49,826 nt of DNA from Geodermatophilus sp. DF01-2 (GTDB lineage Bacteria > Actinomycetota > Actinomycetes > Mycobacteriales > Geodermatophilaceae): NCBI RefSeq assembly GCF_004571065.1, contig NZ_SPQN01000021.1:1-49826 (forward strand), read 5' to 3'. The translations under genes were made by a program, and so were the position numbers. This document shows positions 7,113-16,876 of this stretch, piece by piece (positions within the stretch are counted from its first letter, which is position 1; each line of letters begins with the position of its first letter). Below the pieces are notes generated by a model that worked only from the letters and a program-made list of their open reading frames with translations, was not told where the DNA came from and ran no database searches.

Positions 7113-8702
7113 CTAACGGTTGGCCCACCAGGACCGCAGCTCGCGCTCGGCGTCCTCCCGTGACAGCGGACCGCGCTCGAGCCGCAGGTCCTTGAGGTAC
7201 GCCCACGCCTCGCCGACCTCCCGGCCGGGTGGGATGCCCAGGATCGCCATGATCGCGTTGCCGTCGAGGTCGGGCCGCACCCGCGCGAGGTCCTCGGCCG
7301 CGGAGAGCTCGGCGATCCGGCGCTCCAGGGAGTCGTAGGTGGCCGACAGCGCCGCGGCGCGCCGCTCGTTGCGGGTCGTGCAGTCCGAGCGGACCAGCTT
7401 GTGCAGCCGCGGCAGCAGGTCGCCGGCGTCGGTGACGTAACGCCGCACGGCCGAGTCGGTCCACTCCCCCCGGCCGTAGCCGTGGAAGCGCAGGTGCAGG
7501 AAGGTCAGCCGGGCCACCGCCTCGACGACCTCCTTGGAGTACCGCAGCGCCTGCAGCCGCTTGCGCACCAGCTTCGCCCCGACCACCTCGTGGTGGTGGA
7601 AGGACACCCGGCCGCGCGGCTCGTGCCGGCGGGTGGCCGGCTTGCCGACGTCGTGCAGCAGCGCGGCCAGCCGCAGCACCAGGTCCGGCGACTCGGCGTC
7701 CGGATCGGCCTTCTCCAGGTCGATCGCCTGGTCGAGCACGGTGAGCGAGTGGGCGTAGACGTCCTTGTGCTGGTGGTGCTCGTCGATCTCCATCCGCAGC
7801 GCCGCGAGCTCGGGCAGGACGACGTCGGCCAGGCCGGTCGAGACGAACAGCTCCAGCGCCGCCCGTGGGGAGTCCTGCAGCAGCGTCTTCGACAGCTCCA
7901 CCTGCACCCGCTCGGGGGTGATCCGCGCCAGCTCGGGGGCCAGCGACGTCATCGCCTCGATCACCTCGTCGGCCGGCGTCAGGCCGAGCTGGGCGACGAA
8001 CCGGACGGCGCGCAGCATGCGCAGCGGGTCGTCGGCGAAGGAGTCCACCGCGGCGCCCGGCGTCCGCAGCCGGCCGGCGAGCAGGTCGCCCAACCCGCCG
8101 TAGGGGTCGGTGACCGTACGGTCGGGCCCCAGCGACACGGCCATCGCGTTGACGGTGAAGTCCCGGCGGGCCAGGTCGTCCTCGAGCGAGTCCCCCCAGG
8201 CCACCTCCGGGTTGCGCGACTCCCGGTCGTAGCGGTCGGCGCGGAAGGTGGTGATCTCCAGCCGGACGCCGTCGACCTCGGCTCCCACGGTGCCGAAGGC
8301 GATGCCGGTGTTCCACGTGGAACCGGCGAACCCGCGCAGCAGGCCGAGCACCTGATCGGGCCGGGCGTCGGTGGTGACGTCGAGGTCACCGGGCGGGGGA
8401 GTCGGGTCATGCGCAGGCGCGCCCGAGCCGGCGGCCAGCAGCGCGTCCCGGACCGAGCCGCCGACGAGGTGTGCCTGGAAACCCGCGGCCGCGAACCGCT
8501 CCCCGAGCCGGGTCAACACGGGGGAGACGTCGACGAGCTGCCGCACCGTCTCCTGGACGGCGGGTGGTACCGGACCAGCGACCGGGAGACGACCACCGAG
8601 GCCGGTCCGACTCCGCGCCCCGGTCCGCTCCTCGCTCGCCGGCCCTCGCTGCGATGCCCCTCGAGGGACGGCGGTCGTCGGACGGAGCAGCTCACCGGAC
8701 AC
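7113..8702 (-). CDS. cca: CCA tRNA nucleotidyltransferase
   Basis: A 529-residue class II nucleotidyltransferase that adds or repairs the 3' CCA of tRNA (ortholog of Rv3907c, annotated pcnA). The catalytic domain has GGSVRD (81-86) and GDLDVTTDA (105-113, metal-binding DxD). A C-terminal HD domain has [11 protein letters not shown] near residue 350. GTG at 8702 is preceded by TACCCT 8 nt away. Residues 1-45 are low-complexity, so a shorter start is possible. A perfect parS site (8310-8323) lies inside the coding region. It is divergent from the NUDIX gene, as in mycobacteria. Confidence 0.93.
   Translation of the reverse strand: MSGELLRPTTAVPRGASQRGPASEERTGARSRTGLGGRLPVAGPVPPAVQETVRQLVDVSPVLTRLGERFAAAGFQAHLVGGSVRDALLAAGSGAPAHDPTPPPGDLDVTTDARPDQVLGLLRGFAGSTWNTGIAFGTVGAEVDGVRLEITTFRADRYDRESRNPEVAWGDSLEDDLARRDFTVNAMAVSLGPDRTVTDPYGGLGDLLAGRLRTPGAAVDSFADDPLRMLRAVRFVAQLGLTPADEVIEAMTSLAPELARITPERVQVELSKTLLQDSPRAALELFVSTGLADVVLPELAALRMEIDEHHQHKDVYAHSLTVLDQAIDLEKADPDAESPDLVLRLAALLHDVGKPATRRHEPRGRVSFHHHEVVGAKLVRKRLQALRYSKEVVEAVARLTFLHLRFHGYGRGEWTDSAVRRYVTDAGDLLPRLHKLVRSDCTTRNERRAAALSATYDSLERRIAELSAAEDLARVRPDLDGNAIMAILGIPPGREVGEAWAYLKDLRLERGPLSREDAERELRSWWANR
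8310..8323. promoter_or_regulatory. parS site inside cca
   Basis: GTTCCACGTGGAAC, a perfect 14-bp palindrome matching the actinobacterial ParB binding site. It lies about 20 kb from oriC on the left arm. Confidence 0.88.
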
Positions 8703-8710
8703 GACGATCC

Positions 8711-8716
8711 AGGGTA
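8711..8716 (-). promoter_or_regulatory. TACCCT -10 box of cca
   Basis: On the minus strand TACCCT ends 8 nt before the GTG start of cca, with no Shine-Dalgarno sequence between, consistent with a leaderless or nearly leaderless transcript. Confidence 0.5.
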
Positions 8717-8756
8717 GTGGCGCGCCCGGGCGACGCTGGTCCGGCTCCGCGCCCGC

Positions 8757-8815
8757 GGAAGGACCCCGCTGCCCCCCACCGCTCGCACGCTCGCGGCGGG
8801 ACCTGCAGCGGGGCC
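8757..8815 (+). repeat. Palindromic repeat copy between cca and the NUDIX gene
   Basis: A complete copy with outer arms CCCCGCTGC (8764-8772) and GCAGCGGGG (8805-8813), perfectly paired and different from other copies, plus the inner CCGC/GCGG stem around TCGCACGCTC. It lies between divergent promoters. Confidence 0.85.
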
Positions 8816-8868
8816 GCTATAGCTCGTTGCTCGCTGCGATGCTCCCGGGGCTGTCGCCGAACGCGCGC

Positions 8869-8874
8869 TACCCT
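8869..8874 (+). promoter_or_regulatory. TACCCT -10 box of the NUDIX gene, probably leaderless
   Basis: TACCCT ends 6 nt before the ATG at 8881, and no ribosome binding site is present, so transcription should start at the start codon. Confidence 0.6.
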
Positions 8875-8880
8875 CCTGGC

Positions 8881-9357
8881 ATGGCTGCGACGGGTGGGCG
8901 AGGGCGCCCCGGCCGCCGCCTGCGCCGGGTCGACGAGACCTCCGCCGGAGGCCTGGTGGTCGCCGACGACCCCGTCACGGGGCCGCGCGCCGCCCTCATC
9001 GGCCGCACCGACCGCCGCGGTCGACTGCTCTGGTCGCTGCCCAAGGGCCACATCGAGGAGGGCGAGACTCCGGAGGACACCGCCGTCCGGGAGGTCGCCG
9101 AGGAGACCGGGATCATCGGCGAGGTCGTCGCCCCGTTGGGCATCATCGACTTCTGGTTCGTCGCCGACGGCCGCCGCGTGCACAAGACCGTGCACCACTT
9201 CCTGCTCCGCGCCATCGGAGGAGCCCTGTCCGACGCCGACATCGAGGTCACCGAGGTCGCCTGGGTGCCCCTCGACGAGCTCGCCGCCCGGCTCGCCTAC
9301 GCCGACGAGCGGGCGCTCGTCGAGCGGGCACCCGCGCTCCTCGCCGACAGCGCGTGA
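8881..9357 (+). CDS. NUDIX hydrolase (MutT4-like)
   Basis: A 158-residue hydrolase with a complete Nudix box at residues 56-78 ([20 protein letters not shown] then TGI), which binds the metal and cleaves nucleoside diphosphate-X substrates. It corresponds in position to Rv3908 (mutT4), between cca and the DUF6049 gene. ATG at 8881 is chosen because of the TACCCT box 6 nt upstream and conserved length. Its stop overlaps the next gene start by 4 bp (GTGA), so it heads an operon with the DUF6049, murJ and pseudokinase genes. Substrate unknown. Confidence 0.92.
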   Translation: MAATGGRGRPGRRLRRVDETSAGGLVVADDPVTGPRAALIGRTDRRGRLLWSLPKGHIEEGETPEDTAVREVAEETGIIGEVVAPLGIIDFWFVADGRRVHKTVHHFLLRAIGGALSDADIEVTEVAWVPLDELAARLAYADERALVERAPALLADSA

Positions 9358-11711
9358 GCTGGTCGGCTGCCGGGCGTGCCGGCGGCCGGTCCGCCGTGCG
9401 GGGTCCCGGCCACGACACTGCCCGCCGCCACCGGGGGACGACGGTTCGCGCGGTGCTGGCCGGGCTGCTGACCGCTCCCCTCCTCGCGCTGGCACCCCCC
9501 GCCGCTGCGGCACCCGAGGATCCGGCCACCGCCGAGGAGAGCGCCGGCGACCGCCCGGTGCAGGTGGACCTCGGCCTCCTCGAGCCGCGGACGCTCACCC
9601 TCGGGGCCACGGTCACCCTCGCCGGCACGCTGACCAACACCGGCTCGGAGACGCTCACCGACCTCGACCTGCGGCTGCAGCGCGGCGAGCTGCTCGACAC
9701 CCGCGCCGAGCTGCTGGCCACCGACGACGCCCCGGACCCGATGACCGCCGTCACCACGCCGTTCCGCGAGGTGGCCGGAGAACTGCGGCCCGGGGACTCC
9801 CTCCCCTTCACCCTCACCACGACCACCGATGAGCTGGGCATCGACCGGGACGGCGTCTACCCGGTGCTGCTCAACCTCAACGGCGCCGGGCCCGACGGCG
9901 AGCGTCGCCGGGTCGGTGAGCTGTCGACGTTCCTCGTGCAGCCGCCGGTGCTCCCGGCCACGCCGACCAGCGTCGCCTGGCTGTGGCCGCTGGTCGGGCA
10001 CACCCACCGCGACGCCTCCGGCGGGTTCGTCGACGACGAGCTGGCCGAGGAGCTGGCCGCCGGCGGCCGCCTGGACCGGGCGCTGGCCACCGTCGAACGA
10101 CTGCCCGAGACCGTTCCCGCCGAAGGGGGCGAGCCGGTGCCGGCGGTCCCGGTGACCCTGGCGATCGACCCGGCCCTGGTCGAGGAGCTCGCGATCATGG
10201 CCGACGGCCCCTACGACGTCGCCGGCGAGGACGACGCGGGGACCGGGACCGAGGAGGCCGCCGCCTTCCTCGACCGGCTGCGCGCCGTCGCCGCCGACCA
10301 CCCCGTCGTCGCCCTGCCCTACGGCGACGTCGACGCCGACGCCCTCACCGCGACCGGCCTCCCGGGCGTGGTCGCACGCAGCCTGCCGGGCACGCCCGAG
10401 GAGGACCCCGACGCTCCGGCCACTCCGCCGACGGGAGCCCCACCGGCATCGGACGCGGCGGCCACCGACGCCGGCATCCTCCGCGAGGTCCTGGGGGTGA
10501 CGCCGCGCACCGACCTGGCCTGGGCGGTCGGCGGCTCGCTGCGCCCGGACACGCTGCGGACGCTGCAGGACGGGGGCATCGACGAGGTCGTGCTCGCGCC
10601 CAGCGGGCTCACCGACGGCTCGGCCGCCCTCGGGCTGGACGGACCCGCCGCGGCCCGGACGACCGTGCCGACGCCGGACGGTGCAGTCAGCGCCCTGGTC
10701 GCCGACAGCACGCTGAGCGAACTGGTGGAGGCGGTCGCAGAGACGCCCGGCGGCGCCCGCGTGGCCGAGCAGCGATACCTCGCCGGGCTCGCGCTGCTCA
10801 CCCTCCAGCCGGGCGGCGCCACCGCCGGCCAGAGCGTGCTGGTGGCCCCGCCGCGGGAGGTCGACGCCGACCCCGCGGGGGTGAGCGCGATGATGGCCGA
10901 CGCCGCCCAGCTGCCGTGGCTGCGTCCGGTGACGGTGGCGCAGCTCGGCGACGGCCCGGTGGTCGACACCGGGGAGCTCGTCCCCCCGTCCGGACCGGGT
11001 GGACTCGAGCCCGGCGGCCTGGCCGACGTCGCCGCCGCGGTGGCCATCCGCAACCAGCTCGCGAGCGCCGTCGTCGGCGACCCCGGCGTGGCGCTGGCGC
11101 CCTGGGACGCGGCCATCGCCCGGACCACCTCGGCCGCCTGGCGGGACGACCCGGAGGCGTTCGCCGAGGCCGCCGAGGACCTCCGGGCCACCATGGGGCG
11201 GCTGCTCGAGCGGGTCACGCTGCTCTCCCCGGCCGACGGTACGTACAGCCTCGCCTCCAGCGACGCCCCACTCGTGCTCACCGTCCGCAACGACCTCCCC
11301 TTCGCCGTCCGCGTGCAGCTGCGGGTCCAGCCCCGCGGGAACGCCCTGGCCGTGGAGGACATCGGCGAGCAGGTCCTCGCCCCCGAACAGCGGACGACGC
11401 TCCAGGTCCCCACCGAGGTGCGCCAGTCCGGCCGTTTCACCGTCGTGGCCACGCTGACGACCCCGGACGGCGCCCCGCTCGGGGACCCGGTGCGGCTGCA
11501 GGTGAAGAGCACCGCCTACGGGTCGATCTCCCTGATCATCACGATCGGCGCGGCGGCGCTGCTCGGCCTGCTCTTCCTGCGCCGGCTCGCGCTGTACCTG
11601 CTGCGCCGACGCCGTGGCACCCCCGAGGGCGGCGACGACGACCTCCCGCCCGGCGGACCGGCACCCGAGGGTGCGGCGGTCCCGCTGCCCCCGACCCGGA
11701 GCCCCGTGTGA
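9354..11711 (+). CDS. DUF6049 family membrane protein
   Basis: A 785-residue exported protein, positional ortholog of Rv3909. It has a signal sequence (hydrophobic 31-53, [23 protein letters not shown] cleavage region), a long extracytoplasmic part with an NEW3-like beta domain (tolerating [10 protein letters not shown] near 80-100), and one C-terminal membrane helix (about 721-745) followed by [12 protein letters not shown]. The topology is a large outside domain anchored at the C-terminus. The start GTG overlaps the NUDIX stop. Gene order NUDIX-DUF6049-murJ is highly conserved, which suggests a role with MurJ in cell-wall assembly, but its function is not known to me. Confidence 0.85.
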   Translation: MSWSAAGRAGGRSAVRGPGHDTARRHRGTTVRAVLAGLLTAPLLALAPPAAAAPEDPATAEESAGDRPVQVDLGLLEPRTLTLGATVTLAGTLTNTGSETLTDLDLRLQRGELLDTRAELLATDDAPDPMTAVTTPFREVAGELRPGDSLPFTLTTTTDELGIDRDGVYPVLLNLNGAGPDGERRRVGELSTFLVQPPVLPATPTSVAWLWPLVGHTHRDASGGFVDDELAEELAAGGRLDRALATVERLPETVPAEGGEPVPAVPVTLAIDPALVEELAIMADGPYDVAGEDDAGTGTEEAAAFLDRLRAVAADHPVVALPYGDVDADALTATGLPGVVARSLPGTPEEDPDAPATPPTGAPPASDAAATDAGILREVLGVTPRTDLAWAVGGSLRPDTLRTLQDGGIDEVVLAPSGLTDGSAALGLDGPAAARTTVPTPDGAVSALVADSTLSELVEAVAETPGGARVAEQRYLAGLALLTLQPGGATAGQSVLVAPPREVDADPAGVSAMMADAAQLPWLRPVTVAQLGDGPVVDTGELVPPSGPGGLEPGGLADVAAAVAIRNQLASAVVGDPGVALAPWDAAIARTTSAAWRDDPEAFAEAAEDLRATMGRLLERVTLLSPADGTYSLASSDAPLVLTVRNDLPFAVRVQLRVQPRGNALAVEDIGEQVLAPEQRTTLQVPTEVRQSGRFTVVATLTTPDGAPLGDPVRLQVKSTAYGSISLIITIGAAALLGLLFLRRLALYLLRRRRGTPEGGDDDLPPGGPAPEGAAVPLPPTRSPV

Positions 11712-11784
11712 ACGAACGCACGAGCTTCCCGATGAGCACAGCAACCCCGCTCGCAGGGCCGACGAGCGCCGGCGAGGAGAACCC

Positions 11785-13785
11785 GTGAGCGGCGAGCGAC
11801 CCGTGGGGCAGCAGCCCCGGCCGCTGCCGCCGGTCCCGCCGTCCGCGGCTCCCCGCCGGCCGGACGGCGGGCGTCCCCCGTCGGGCGAGCGGCCGCGGCG
11901 CCAGCCGCCGCCGGTCCCCGGTCCGGGCACCCCGCCGGCGCTGTCGCTGCCCCCACCGCCGTACCCGAAGGCGTCGCCGTCCGGGGTCCGTCCGCTGCCG
12001 CCGGTCCCCCCACCGGCGCCGCGCGTCCGGGACCTGCCACCGGTCCCCCCGCCCCGGCGGGCCTCCCGGTGGGTGCCCGGTCCCGACGACACCCAGCTCA
12101 TCCCGGTGCTGCCGGCGGTGCCGCGGCCGGTCGACGAGACCGAGGAGGAGGTCGAGGCCCGCGAGGGCCGGCCCGGCGCCAGCCGGGGCATCCTGCGCGC
12201 CGCCGGGACGATGGCGGTGGCCACCCTGGTCTCCCGCATCACCGGGCTGCTGCGGACGATGGTGCTCACCGCGGCGCTGGGCGTCGGCCTGGTCGGCGAC
12301 GCCTACACCACCTCGAACACCCTGCCCAACATCGTCTACGAGCTGCTGCTGGGCGGCGTGCTGACCTCGGTGGTGGTGCCGCTGCTCGTCCGTGCCCAGG
12401 AGCGGGACGACGACGGCGGCGCCGCCTACGCCCAGCGGCTGGCCACGATCGCGACCGCCGGGCTGGTCGTCGTCACCGGCCTGGCCGTGCTGGCCGCGCC
12501 GCTGCTCACCGCGCTGTACGGCCTCGACGAGGACCCCGAGCAGTACCGGCTGGCCACCTGGCTGGCCCGCATCCTGCTCGTGGAGATCGTCTTCTACGGC
12601 ATCGGCGCGCTGGCCCAGGCGATCCTCAACTCCCGCGGGGTGTTCGGCCCGCCGGCCTGGGCGCCGGTGCTCAACAACGTCGTCGTGATCGCCACCGGAC
12701 TGCTGTTCCTCGCGGCGAGCGGTCCCGGTGAGCTCACGCCCGTCACCATCACGCCGGGGCAGGTGTGGCTCCTCGGTATCGGGACCACGCTGGGCATCGC
12801 CGTCCAGGCGCTCGTGCTGCTGCCGCTGCTGCGCCGGGTCGGCGTCCCGCTGCGCCCGCGCTGGGGGCTCCGGGACACGGGGCTGCGCGAGGCGGGAACG
12901 CTCGGCCTCTGGGTGATCGGCTACGTGGCGGTCAGCCAGATCGGCGTCGCCGTGGCGACCCGGATCGCCAACGAGGCCGGGCGGGACGGCGGGCTGGGCT
13001 CGCTCGGCTTCGCCAACGCCAGCCTGCTGTTCCAGATGCCGTACGGGATCATCGGCGTCGCGCTGCTCACCGCCCTGGTGCCGCGGATGAGCCGGGCCGC
13101 CGCCCGGTCCGACGTCCCCGGCGTGGTGCGCGACCTCTCCCTCGGCACCCGGCTCTCCGCCCTCGGCCTGCTGCCGGTCAGCGCGGCGCTGACCGTGCTC
13201 GGCCCGGCCCTGGCGGTCGTGGTCTTCGCCCGCGGCAACACCGGGGTCGAGGAGGCCCGGTCCATCGGCGTCGCGCTCGCCGTCGGCGCGTTCGGGCTGC
13301 TGCCGATGGCGGTCACCCTGCTGCAGCTGCGGGCCTTCTACGCGATGAAGGACGCCCGCACCCCCACGCTGGTCCAGCTGGGGATGGTCGGCGTCCGGGT
13401 GCCGCTGCTGCTGCTGGTCCCGGTGGTCGTGCCCCCGGAGCACGTGGTGGCCGGGCTGATGCTGGTCACCAGCATCACGTACGTGGCCGGCTGGGTCATC
13501 GGGCACGCCGTGCTGCGCCGCCGGCTGGGGACGCCGGAGGACCGCACGACGTTGCCGTCGGTGCTGCGGGTCGCCGCCGTCGCGCTCGTCGCCGGCCTGC
13601 TCGGCTGGCTCACCGTGGTGGTGAGCGACGACGCGCTCGGCCCGTCGGTGGCAGGCTCGCTCGCCACCCTGCTGCTGGGTACCGTGGTGATCGGCGTCGC
13701 GGCCCTCGCCGGGCTCGTGCTCGCCCGCGTTCCCGAGGTCCAGGAGCCTCTGGCAGCCGTCAGGGCCCGGTTGGGACGCGGATGA
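11785..13785 (+). CDS. murJ: Lipid II flippase MurJ
   Basis: A 666-residue MviN/MurJ protein that flips lipid II across the membrane. About 130 N-terminal residues are a Pro-rich cytoplasmic tail; the transmembrane core begins near residue 135 with RAAGTMAVATLVSRITGLLR and continues with roughly 14 helices, including the conserved QMPYGIIGVALLTALVPRMS segment. GTG at 11785 follows GCGAGGAGAACCC. In M. tuberculosis MviN (Rv3910) the pseudokinase and extracellular domains are fused to this core; here the protein stops after the membrane domain and the next gene starts with an ATGA overlap. Confidence 0.93.
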   Translation: MSGERPVGQQPRPLPPVPPSAAPRRPDGGRPPSGERPRRQPPPVPGPGTPPALSLPPPPYPKASPSGVRPLPPVPPPAPRVRDLPPVPPPRRASRWVPGPDDTQLIPVLPAVPRPVDETEEEVEAREGRPGASRGILRAAGTMAVATLVSRITGLLRTMVLTAALGVGLVGDAYTTSNTLPNIVYELLLGGVLTSVVVPLLVRAQERDDDGGAAYAQRLATIATAGLVVVTGLAVLAAPLLTALYGLDEDPEQYRLATWLARILLVEIVFYGIGALAQAILNSRGVFGPPAWAPVLNNVVVIATGLLFLAASGPGELTPVTITPGQVWLLGIGTTLGIAVQALVLLPLLRRVGVPLRPRWGLRDTGLREAGTLGLWVIGYVAVSQIGVAVATRIANEAGRDGGLGSLGFANASLLFQMPYGIIGVALLTALVPRMSRAAARSDVPGVVRDLSLGTRLSALGLLPVSAALTVLGPALAVVVFARGNTGVEEARSIGVALAVGAFGLLPMAVTLLQLRAFYAMKDARTPTLVQLGMVGVRVPLLLLVPVVVPPEHVVAGLMLVTSITYVAGWVIGHAVLRRRLGTPEDRTTLPSVLRVAAVALVAGLLGWLTVVVSDDALGPSVAGSLATLLLGTVVIGVAALAGLVLARVPEVQEPLAAVRARLGRG

Positions 13786-15494
13786 GCAGCGCGTCGCCGC
13801 CGCCGGGGCAACCCAGCCGCCGGCAGGGAGCGAACAGGGGGCCGGGCGCACCGATGACGTCCGCGATCACCGGGCTCCCCGACCGCTATCGCCCGCTCGA
13901 CGAGGTCGGCCCCGTCGAGACCACGGCGACCGGGGTCATCCACTGCTGGCGCGCGAAGGACCGGATCCTCAACCGCGACGTCGCCATCCGGGTGCACAGC
14001 CCGGGCGGGCCCGCCGCCCGCGGCTGGATCACCCGGGCGCTGACCGCCGGGGGGCTGGCCACCCCGGCGCTGGCGATGGTGTACGACGCCGCCGAGGGCA
14101 CCGGGGACGTACAGGCGCCCGGCGGCGCCGCCTACGTCGTCAACGAGTGGATCGAGGGGCGCACCCTCGCCGAGCGCCTGGCCGAGGGCCCGATGCCCGA
14201 GCGCGAGGCGCGGACCGTGCTGCGCCGCCTGGCCGAGGGCGTCGCCGCGGCGCACCGGGTGGGCCTGGCCGTCGGCGGGCTCACCCCCGAGGCCGTCGTC
14301 CTGCGGCCCAACGGGCTCGTCGGGCTGCGCTCGGTGCCCGCCGCCAGCGGCACCATCCAGGGCGACGTCGCGGCCCTCGGTGAGCTGCTCGAGCACTGCC
14401 TCACCGGCCGGCGACCCGGGGCCGCGCCGGCGGGGCAGGAGGCGGGGATGCCGCCCGACCTGGCGGCGCTGGTCCGCCGGGCCCGCTCCACCGAACCGGG
14501 CGCCGGGCTGTCCAGCGTGGCCGCCATGGCGGCGCTGCTGGCCGAGCGCCCCCGCGGCGTCCACTCCTCCGAACCGCTGCGCGCGCCCGACGAGTCCGAC
14601 AGCGGATGGCTGCGCCGGCTGCGGGAGCGCCGCGAGGAGGACCGCGGGGACGTGGCCGTCGACCCCGCGCCGACCCGGGACGCCTCCGGCCAGTCCCCGC
14701 CACGGCCGCCGGGCGCCCCGGGCCGCCCGCCGGTCCCCGGCCGGCACCGCGACGACGAGGAGGACCTGCTCCCCCTGTCGGCCGGCCTCGGCCCGGAGGA
14801 CGACGACCTCGACGCCGGCCCGTACCTGCGCGACGACGATGAGGACCCCGGGCCGGCGGGTCGGCGGCGGTTGGTCGTCGTCGGGCTTCCCCTGCTCGCG
14901 CTGGTCGTGGTGATCGTGCTCGCCTGGTACGTGGGCAACAACCTGCTGTCGGTGGCCGACGACATCACCGGGGAGCAGTCCCAGGCGCCGAGCGCACCCT
15001 CGACCAGCGCGCCCGCCCCGGAGGAGACTGCTCCACCCGGCGACAGCCCGGCCCCCACCATCACCGGCGCCACCGTCTTCGACCCGTTCGGCGACGGCGA
15101 GCCGGAGAACACCGACGAGATCCCGCTGTCCTTCGACGGCGATCCGGCCACCGCCTGGTCGACGCTGACCTACCGGGGGTCGCCGGCGTTCGGGAACCTC
15201 AAGGACGGCGTCGGCGTCGTCTACGACCTCGGCTCGGAGCAGGCGCTGGCCGGGGTCGACCTCGCCAGCACCACCCCCGGCGCCACCGTCGAGATCCGCG
15301 TCGGCGACCAGCCCGACGGCGACCTCGACTCCTACGAGGTCGTCGCCAGCGGCGAGCTGGGGGCCTCGACCGACCTGGCCTTCGACGAGCCGGTGACCAC
15401 CCGGTACGTGCTGGTGTGGCTCACCGGTCTGGTTCCCTCCGGGAACGGCTTCGCCGCCGACGTCGCCGAGGTGACCCTCACGCCGGCGAGCTGA
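13782..15494 (+). CDS. Membrane-anchored protein-kinase-like (pseudokinase) protein
   Basis: A 570-residue protein overlapping murJ by 4 bp. Residues about 25-270 follow a protein kinase fold (DRYRPLDEVG start, VAIRVHS where VAIK is usual, YVVNEWIEGRTLAERL hinge), but the catalytic HRD Asp and DFG motifs are missing (AAHRVGLAVGGLTPEAVVL stands in the catalytic loop), so it is a pseudokinase. A Pro/Asp-rich linker, one membrane helix (RRLVVVGLPLLALVVVIVLA, about residue 365-385) and an outside discoidin-like beta domain follow. This is the layout of the C-terminal part of M. tuberculosis MviN, where phosphorylated pseudokinase recruits FhaA. Expected role: regulator of MurJ in trans. Confidence 0.85.
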   Translation: MSSASPPPGQPSRRQGANRGPGAPMTSAITGLPDRYRPLDEVGPVETTATGVIHCWRAKDRILNRDVAIRVHSPGGPAARGWITRALTAGGLATPALAMVYDAAEGTGDVQAPGGAAYVVNEWIEGRTLAERLAEGPMPEREARTVLRRLAEGVAAAHRVGLAVGGLTPEAVVLRPNGLVGLRSVPAASGTIQGDVAALGELLEHCLTGRRPGAAPAGQEAGMPPDLAALVRRARSTEPGAGLSSVAAMAALLAERPRGVHSSEPLRAPDESDSGWLRRLRERREEDRGDVAVDPAPTRDASGQSPPRPPGAPGRPPVPGRHRDDEEDLLPLSAGLGPEDDDLDAGPYLRDDDEDPGPAGRRRLVVVGLPLLALVVVIVLAWYVGNNLLSVADDITGEQSQAPSAPSTSAPAPEETAPPGDSPAPTITGATVFDPFGDGEPENTDEIPLSFDGDPATAWSTLTYRGSPAFGNLKDGVGVVYDLGSEQALAGVDLASTTPGATVEIRVGDQPDGDLDSYEVVASGELGASTDLAFDEPVTTRYVLVWLTGLVPSGNGFAADVAEVTLTPAS

Positions 15495-15521
15495 GGAGAG
15501 GCCCTGCCCCCGGCCACTCGT

Positions 15522-15634
15522 GGAAGGACCCCGTCCTCCCCGTGAAGGACCCCTCGCCCCCCACCACTCGCAGGCTCGCGGCGGGACCCTGCAAGGAGGC
15601 CGTCAAGGCTCGGGGCGGGGCCCGGGACGGGGCC
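15522..15634 (+). repeat. Palindromic repeat, outer copy of a nested pair after the pseudokinase gene
   Basis: Starts 28 nt after the stop codon. Arms CCCCGTCC (15529-15536) and GGACGGGG (15625-15632) pair perfectly although 88 bases now separate them, because another copy (15544-15601) occupies the loop. Decayed 5' and 3' halves of further copies may flank it (about 15495-15520 and 15635-15690). Confidence 0.85.
15544..15601 (+). repeat. Palindromic repeat, inner copy of the nested pair
   Basis: Complete copy GAAGGACCCC...GGAGGCC with the CACTCGCAGGCTCGCGG loop region, sitting inside the loop of 15522-15634. Its own outer stem is partly decayed, while the inner CCGC-type stem remains. Confidence 0.8.
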
Positions 15635-15696
15635 GGCGGTGCCCTGGGGGAGGCCGACGCCAGGAGAGGGCCGGGACCGTGCAGGAGGGCCGGTGG

Positions 15697-15722
15697 GGAA
15701 TGCAGCACCTACGATCCTGGTT
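15697..15722 (+). promoter_or_regulatory. SigR/SigH-type promoter of trxB, with overlapping TACGAT box
   Basis: GGAAT (15697-15701) and GTT (15720-15722) are separated by exactly 18 bases, the consensus for the disulfide-stress ECF sigma factors SigR (Streptomyces) and SigH (Mycobacterium), whose classic target is the thioredoxin system. A housekeeping-like TACGAT (15710-15715) lies between the two elements, so two overlapping promoters are likely. Confidence 0.75.
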
Positions 15723-16742
15723 GTGCCGCCCGTGACGACAGACCACCCGACCCCCGGCCCCGCGGTGACGACGGAGCACGCAGACCCTGCGATCCCGCCG
15801 GCCGAGCACGACGGCGTCCGTGACCTGATCGTCATCGGGTCGGGCCCGGCCGGGTACACCGCCGCCATCTACGCCGCGCGCGCCAACCTCCACCCCCTGG
15901 TGTTCGAGGGCTCGCAGTTCGGCGGCGCCCTGATGACCACGACCGAGGTCGAGAACTTCCCCGGCTTCGCCGAGGGCGTCCAGGGCCCGCAGCTCATGGA
16001 CGACATGCGCACGCAGGCCGAGCGCTTCGGCGCCGAACTGGCCGCCCGCGACGTCACCGAGGTCGACCTCACCGCCGAGCCGAAGGTCGTCAAGGTCGGC
16101 GACGAGGTGCACCGCGCGCACGCGGTCATCGTCGCCACCGGCTCGAAGTACCGGTACCTCGGCCTGGAGAACGAGGAGCGCCTGCTCGGCCGCGGCGTCT
16201 CCGCCTGTGCCACCTGCGACGGCTTCTTCTTCCGCGACCAGGACATCGTCGTGGTCGGCGGCGGCGACTCGGCGATGGAGGAGGCCACCTTCCTCACCCG
16301 CTTCGCCAGGACCGTCACCGTCGTCCACCGGCGCCACGAGCTGCGCGCCTCCAAGATCATGCAGCAGCGCGCGCAGGGGAACGAGAAGATCCGCTGGGAA
16401 CTGGGCAAGCAGGTCACCGACGTCCTGGGGGACAGCACGGTGAACGGCGTCCAGCTGACCGACGTCGAGTCCGGCGCCACCGAGACCGTTCCGGTCTCCG
16501 GCATGTTCGTGGCGATCGGGCACGACCCGCGCAGCGAGCTCTTCGCCGGTCAGCTCAAGCTCGACGACGAGGGCTACATCCAGGTGGAGCACCCCACCAC
16601 CCGGACCAACATCGAGGGAGTCTTCGCCTGCGGCGACGTGGTCGACCACATCTACCGCCAGGCGATCACCTCGGCCGGCACCGGCGCCGCGGCGGCCATC
16701 GACGCCGAGCGCTGGCTGGCGGTCGCCTTCGGCGAGCGCTAG
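15723..16742 (+). CDS. trxB: Thioredoxin-disulfide reductase
   Basis: A 339-residue NADPH-dependent flavoenzyme that reduces thioredoxin. FAD motif GSGPAG at 39-44, redox pair CATC at 162-165, NADPH motif GGGDSA near 179-184, C-terminal FAD motif GVFACGDV. The first ~30 residues are a Pro/Thr-rich tail. GTG at 15723 is used; GTG at 15732 is an in-frame alternative and fits better if transcription starts from the GTT element. SigM and its anti-sigma factor, which separate murJ and trxB in M. tuberculosis, are missing here. trxA follows after 134 bp. Confidence 0.94.
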   Translation: MPPVTTDHPTPGPAVTTEHADPAIPPAEHDGVRDLIVIGSGPAGYTAAIYAARANLHPLVFEGSQFGGALMTTTEVENFPGFAEGVQGPQLMDDMRTQAERFGAELAARDVTEVDLTAEPKVVKVGDEVHRAHAVIVATGSKYRYLGLENEERLLGRGVSACATCDGFFFRDQDIVVVGGGDSAMEEATFLTRFARTVTVVHRRHELRASKIMQQRAQGNEKIRWELGKQVTDVLGDSTVNGVQLTDVESGATETVPVSGMFVAIGHDPRSELFAGQLKLDDEGYIQVEHPTTRTNIEGVFACGDVVDHIYRQAITSAGTGAAAAIDAERWLAVAFGER

Positions 16743-16809
16743 GCCACCCTGCAGGGTCCCGCCGCGAGCTCGCGAGCGGTGAGGGGCAGGGGCAGGGAGG
16801 TTCTTCCGC
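16743..16809 (-). repeat. Palindromic repeat copy after trxB, reversed
   Basis: Directly after the trxB stop. Read on the minus strand it gives GAAGAACCTCCC...GCTCGCGAGCTCGCGGCGGG then ACCCTGCAGGG, the family core in the reverse orientation with an expanded and partly decayed left arm. Confidence 0.75.
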
Positions 16810-16876
16810 GGGCATACATCCACTTCCCGTCCGGTTGCAGCCGGCGGACACCGACAGACCGAGAGGGAGAACGACC

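Noticed and set aside
4999..8316. A 1105-codon open frame on the minus strand across the MFS, AbiEi-like and cca genes
   Set aside because: It is the out-of-frame shadow of real genes in GC-rich DNA; the translation is low-complexity Arg/Ala/Gly and crosses genes on both strands.
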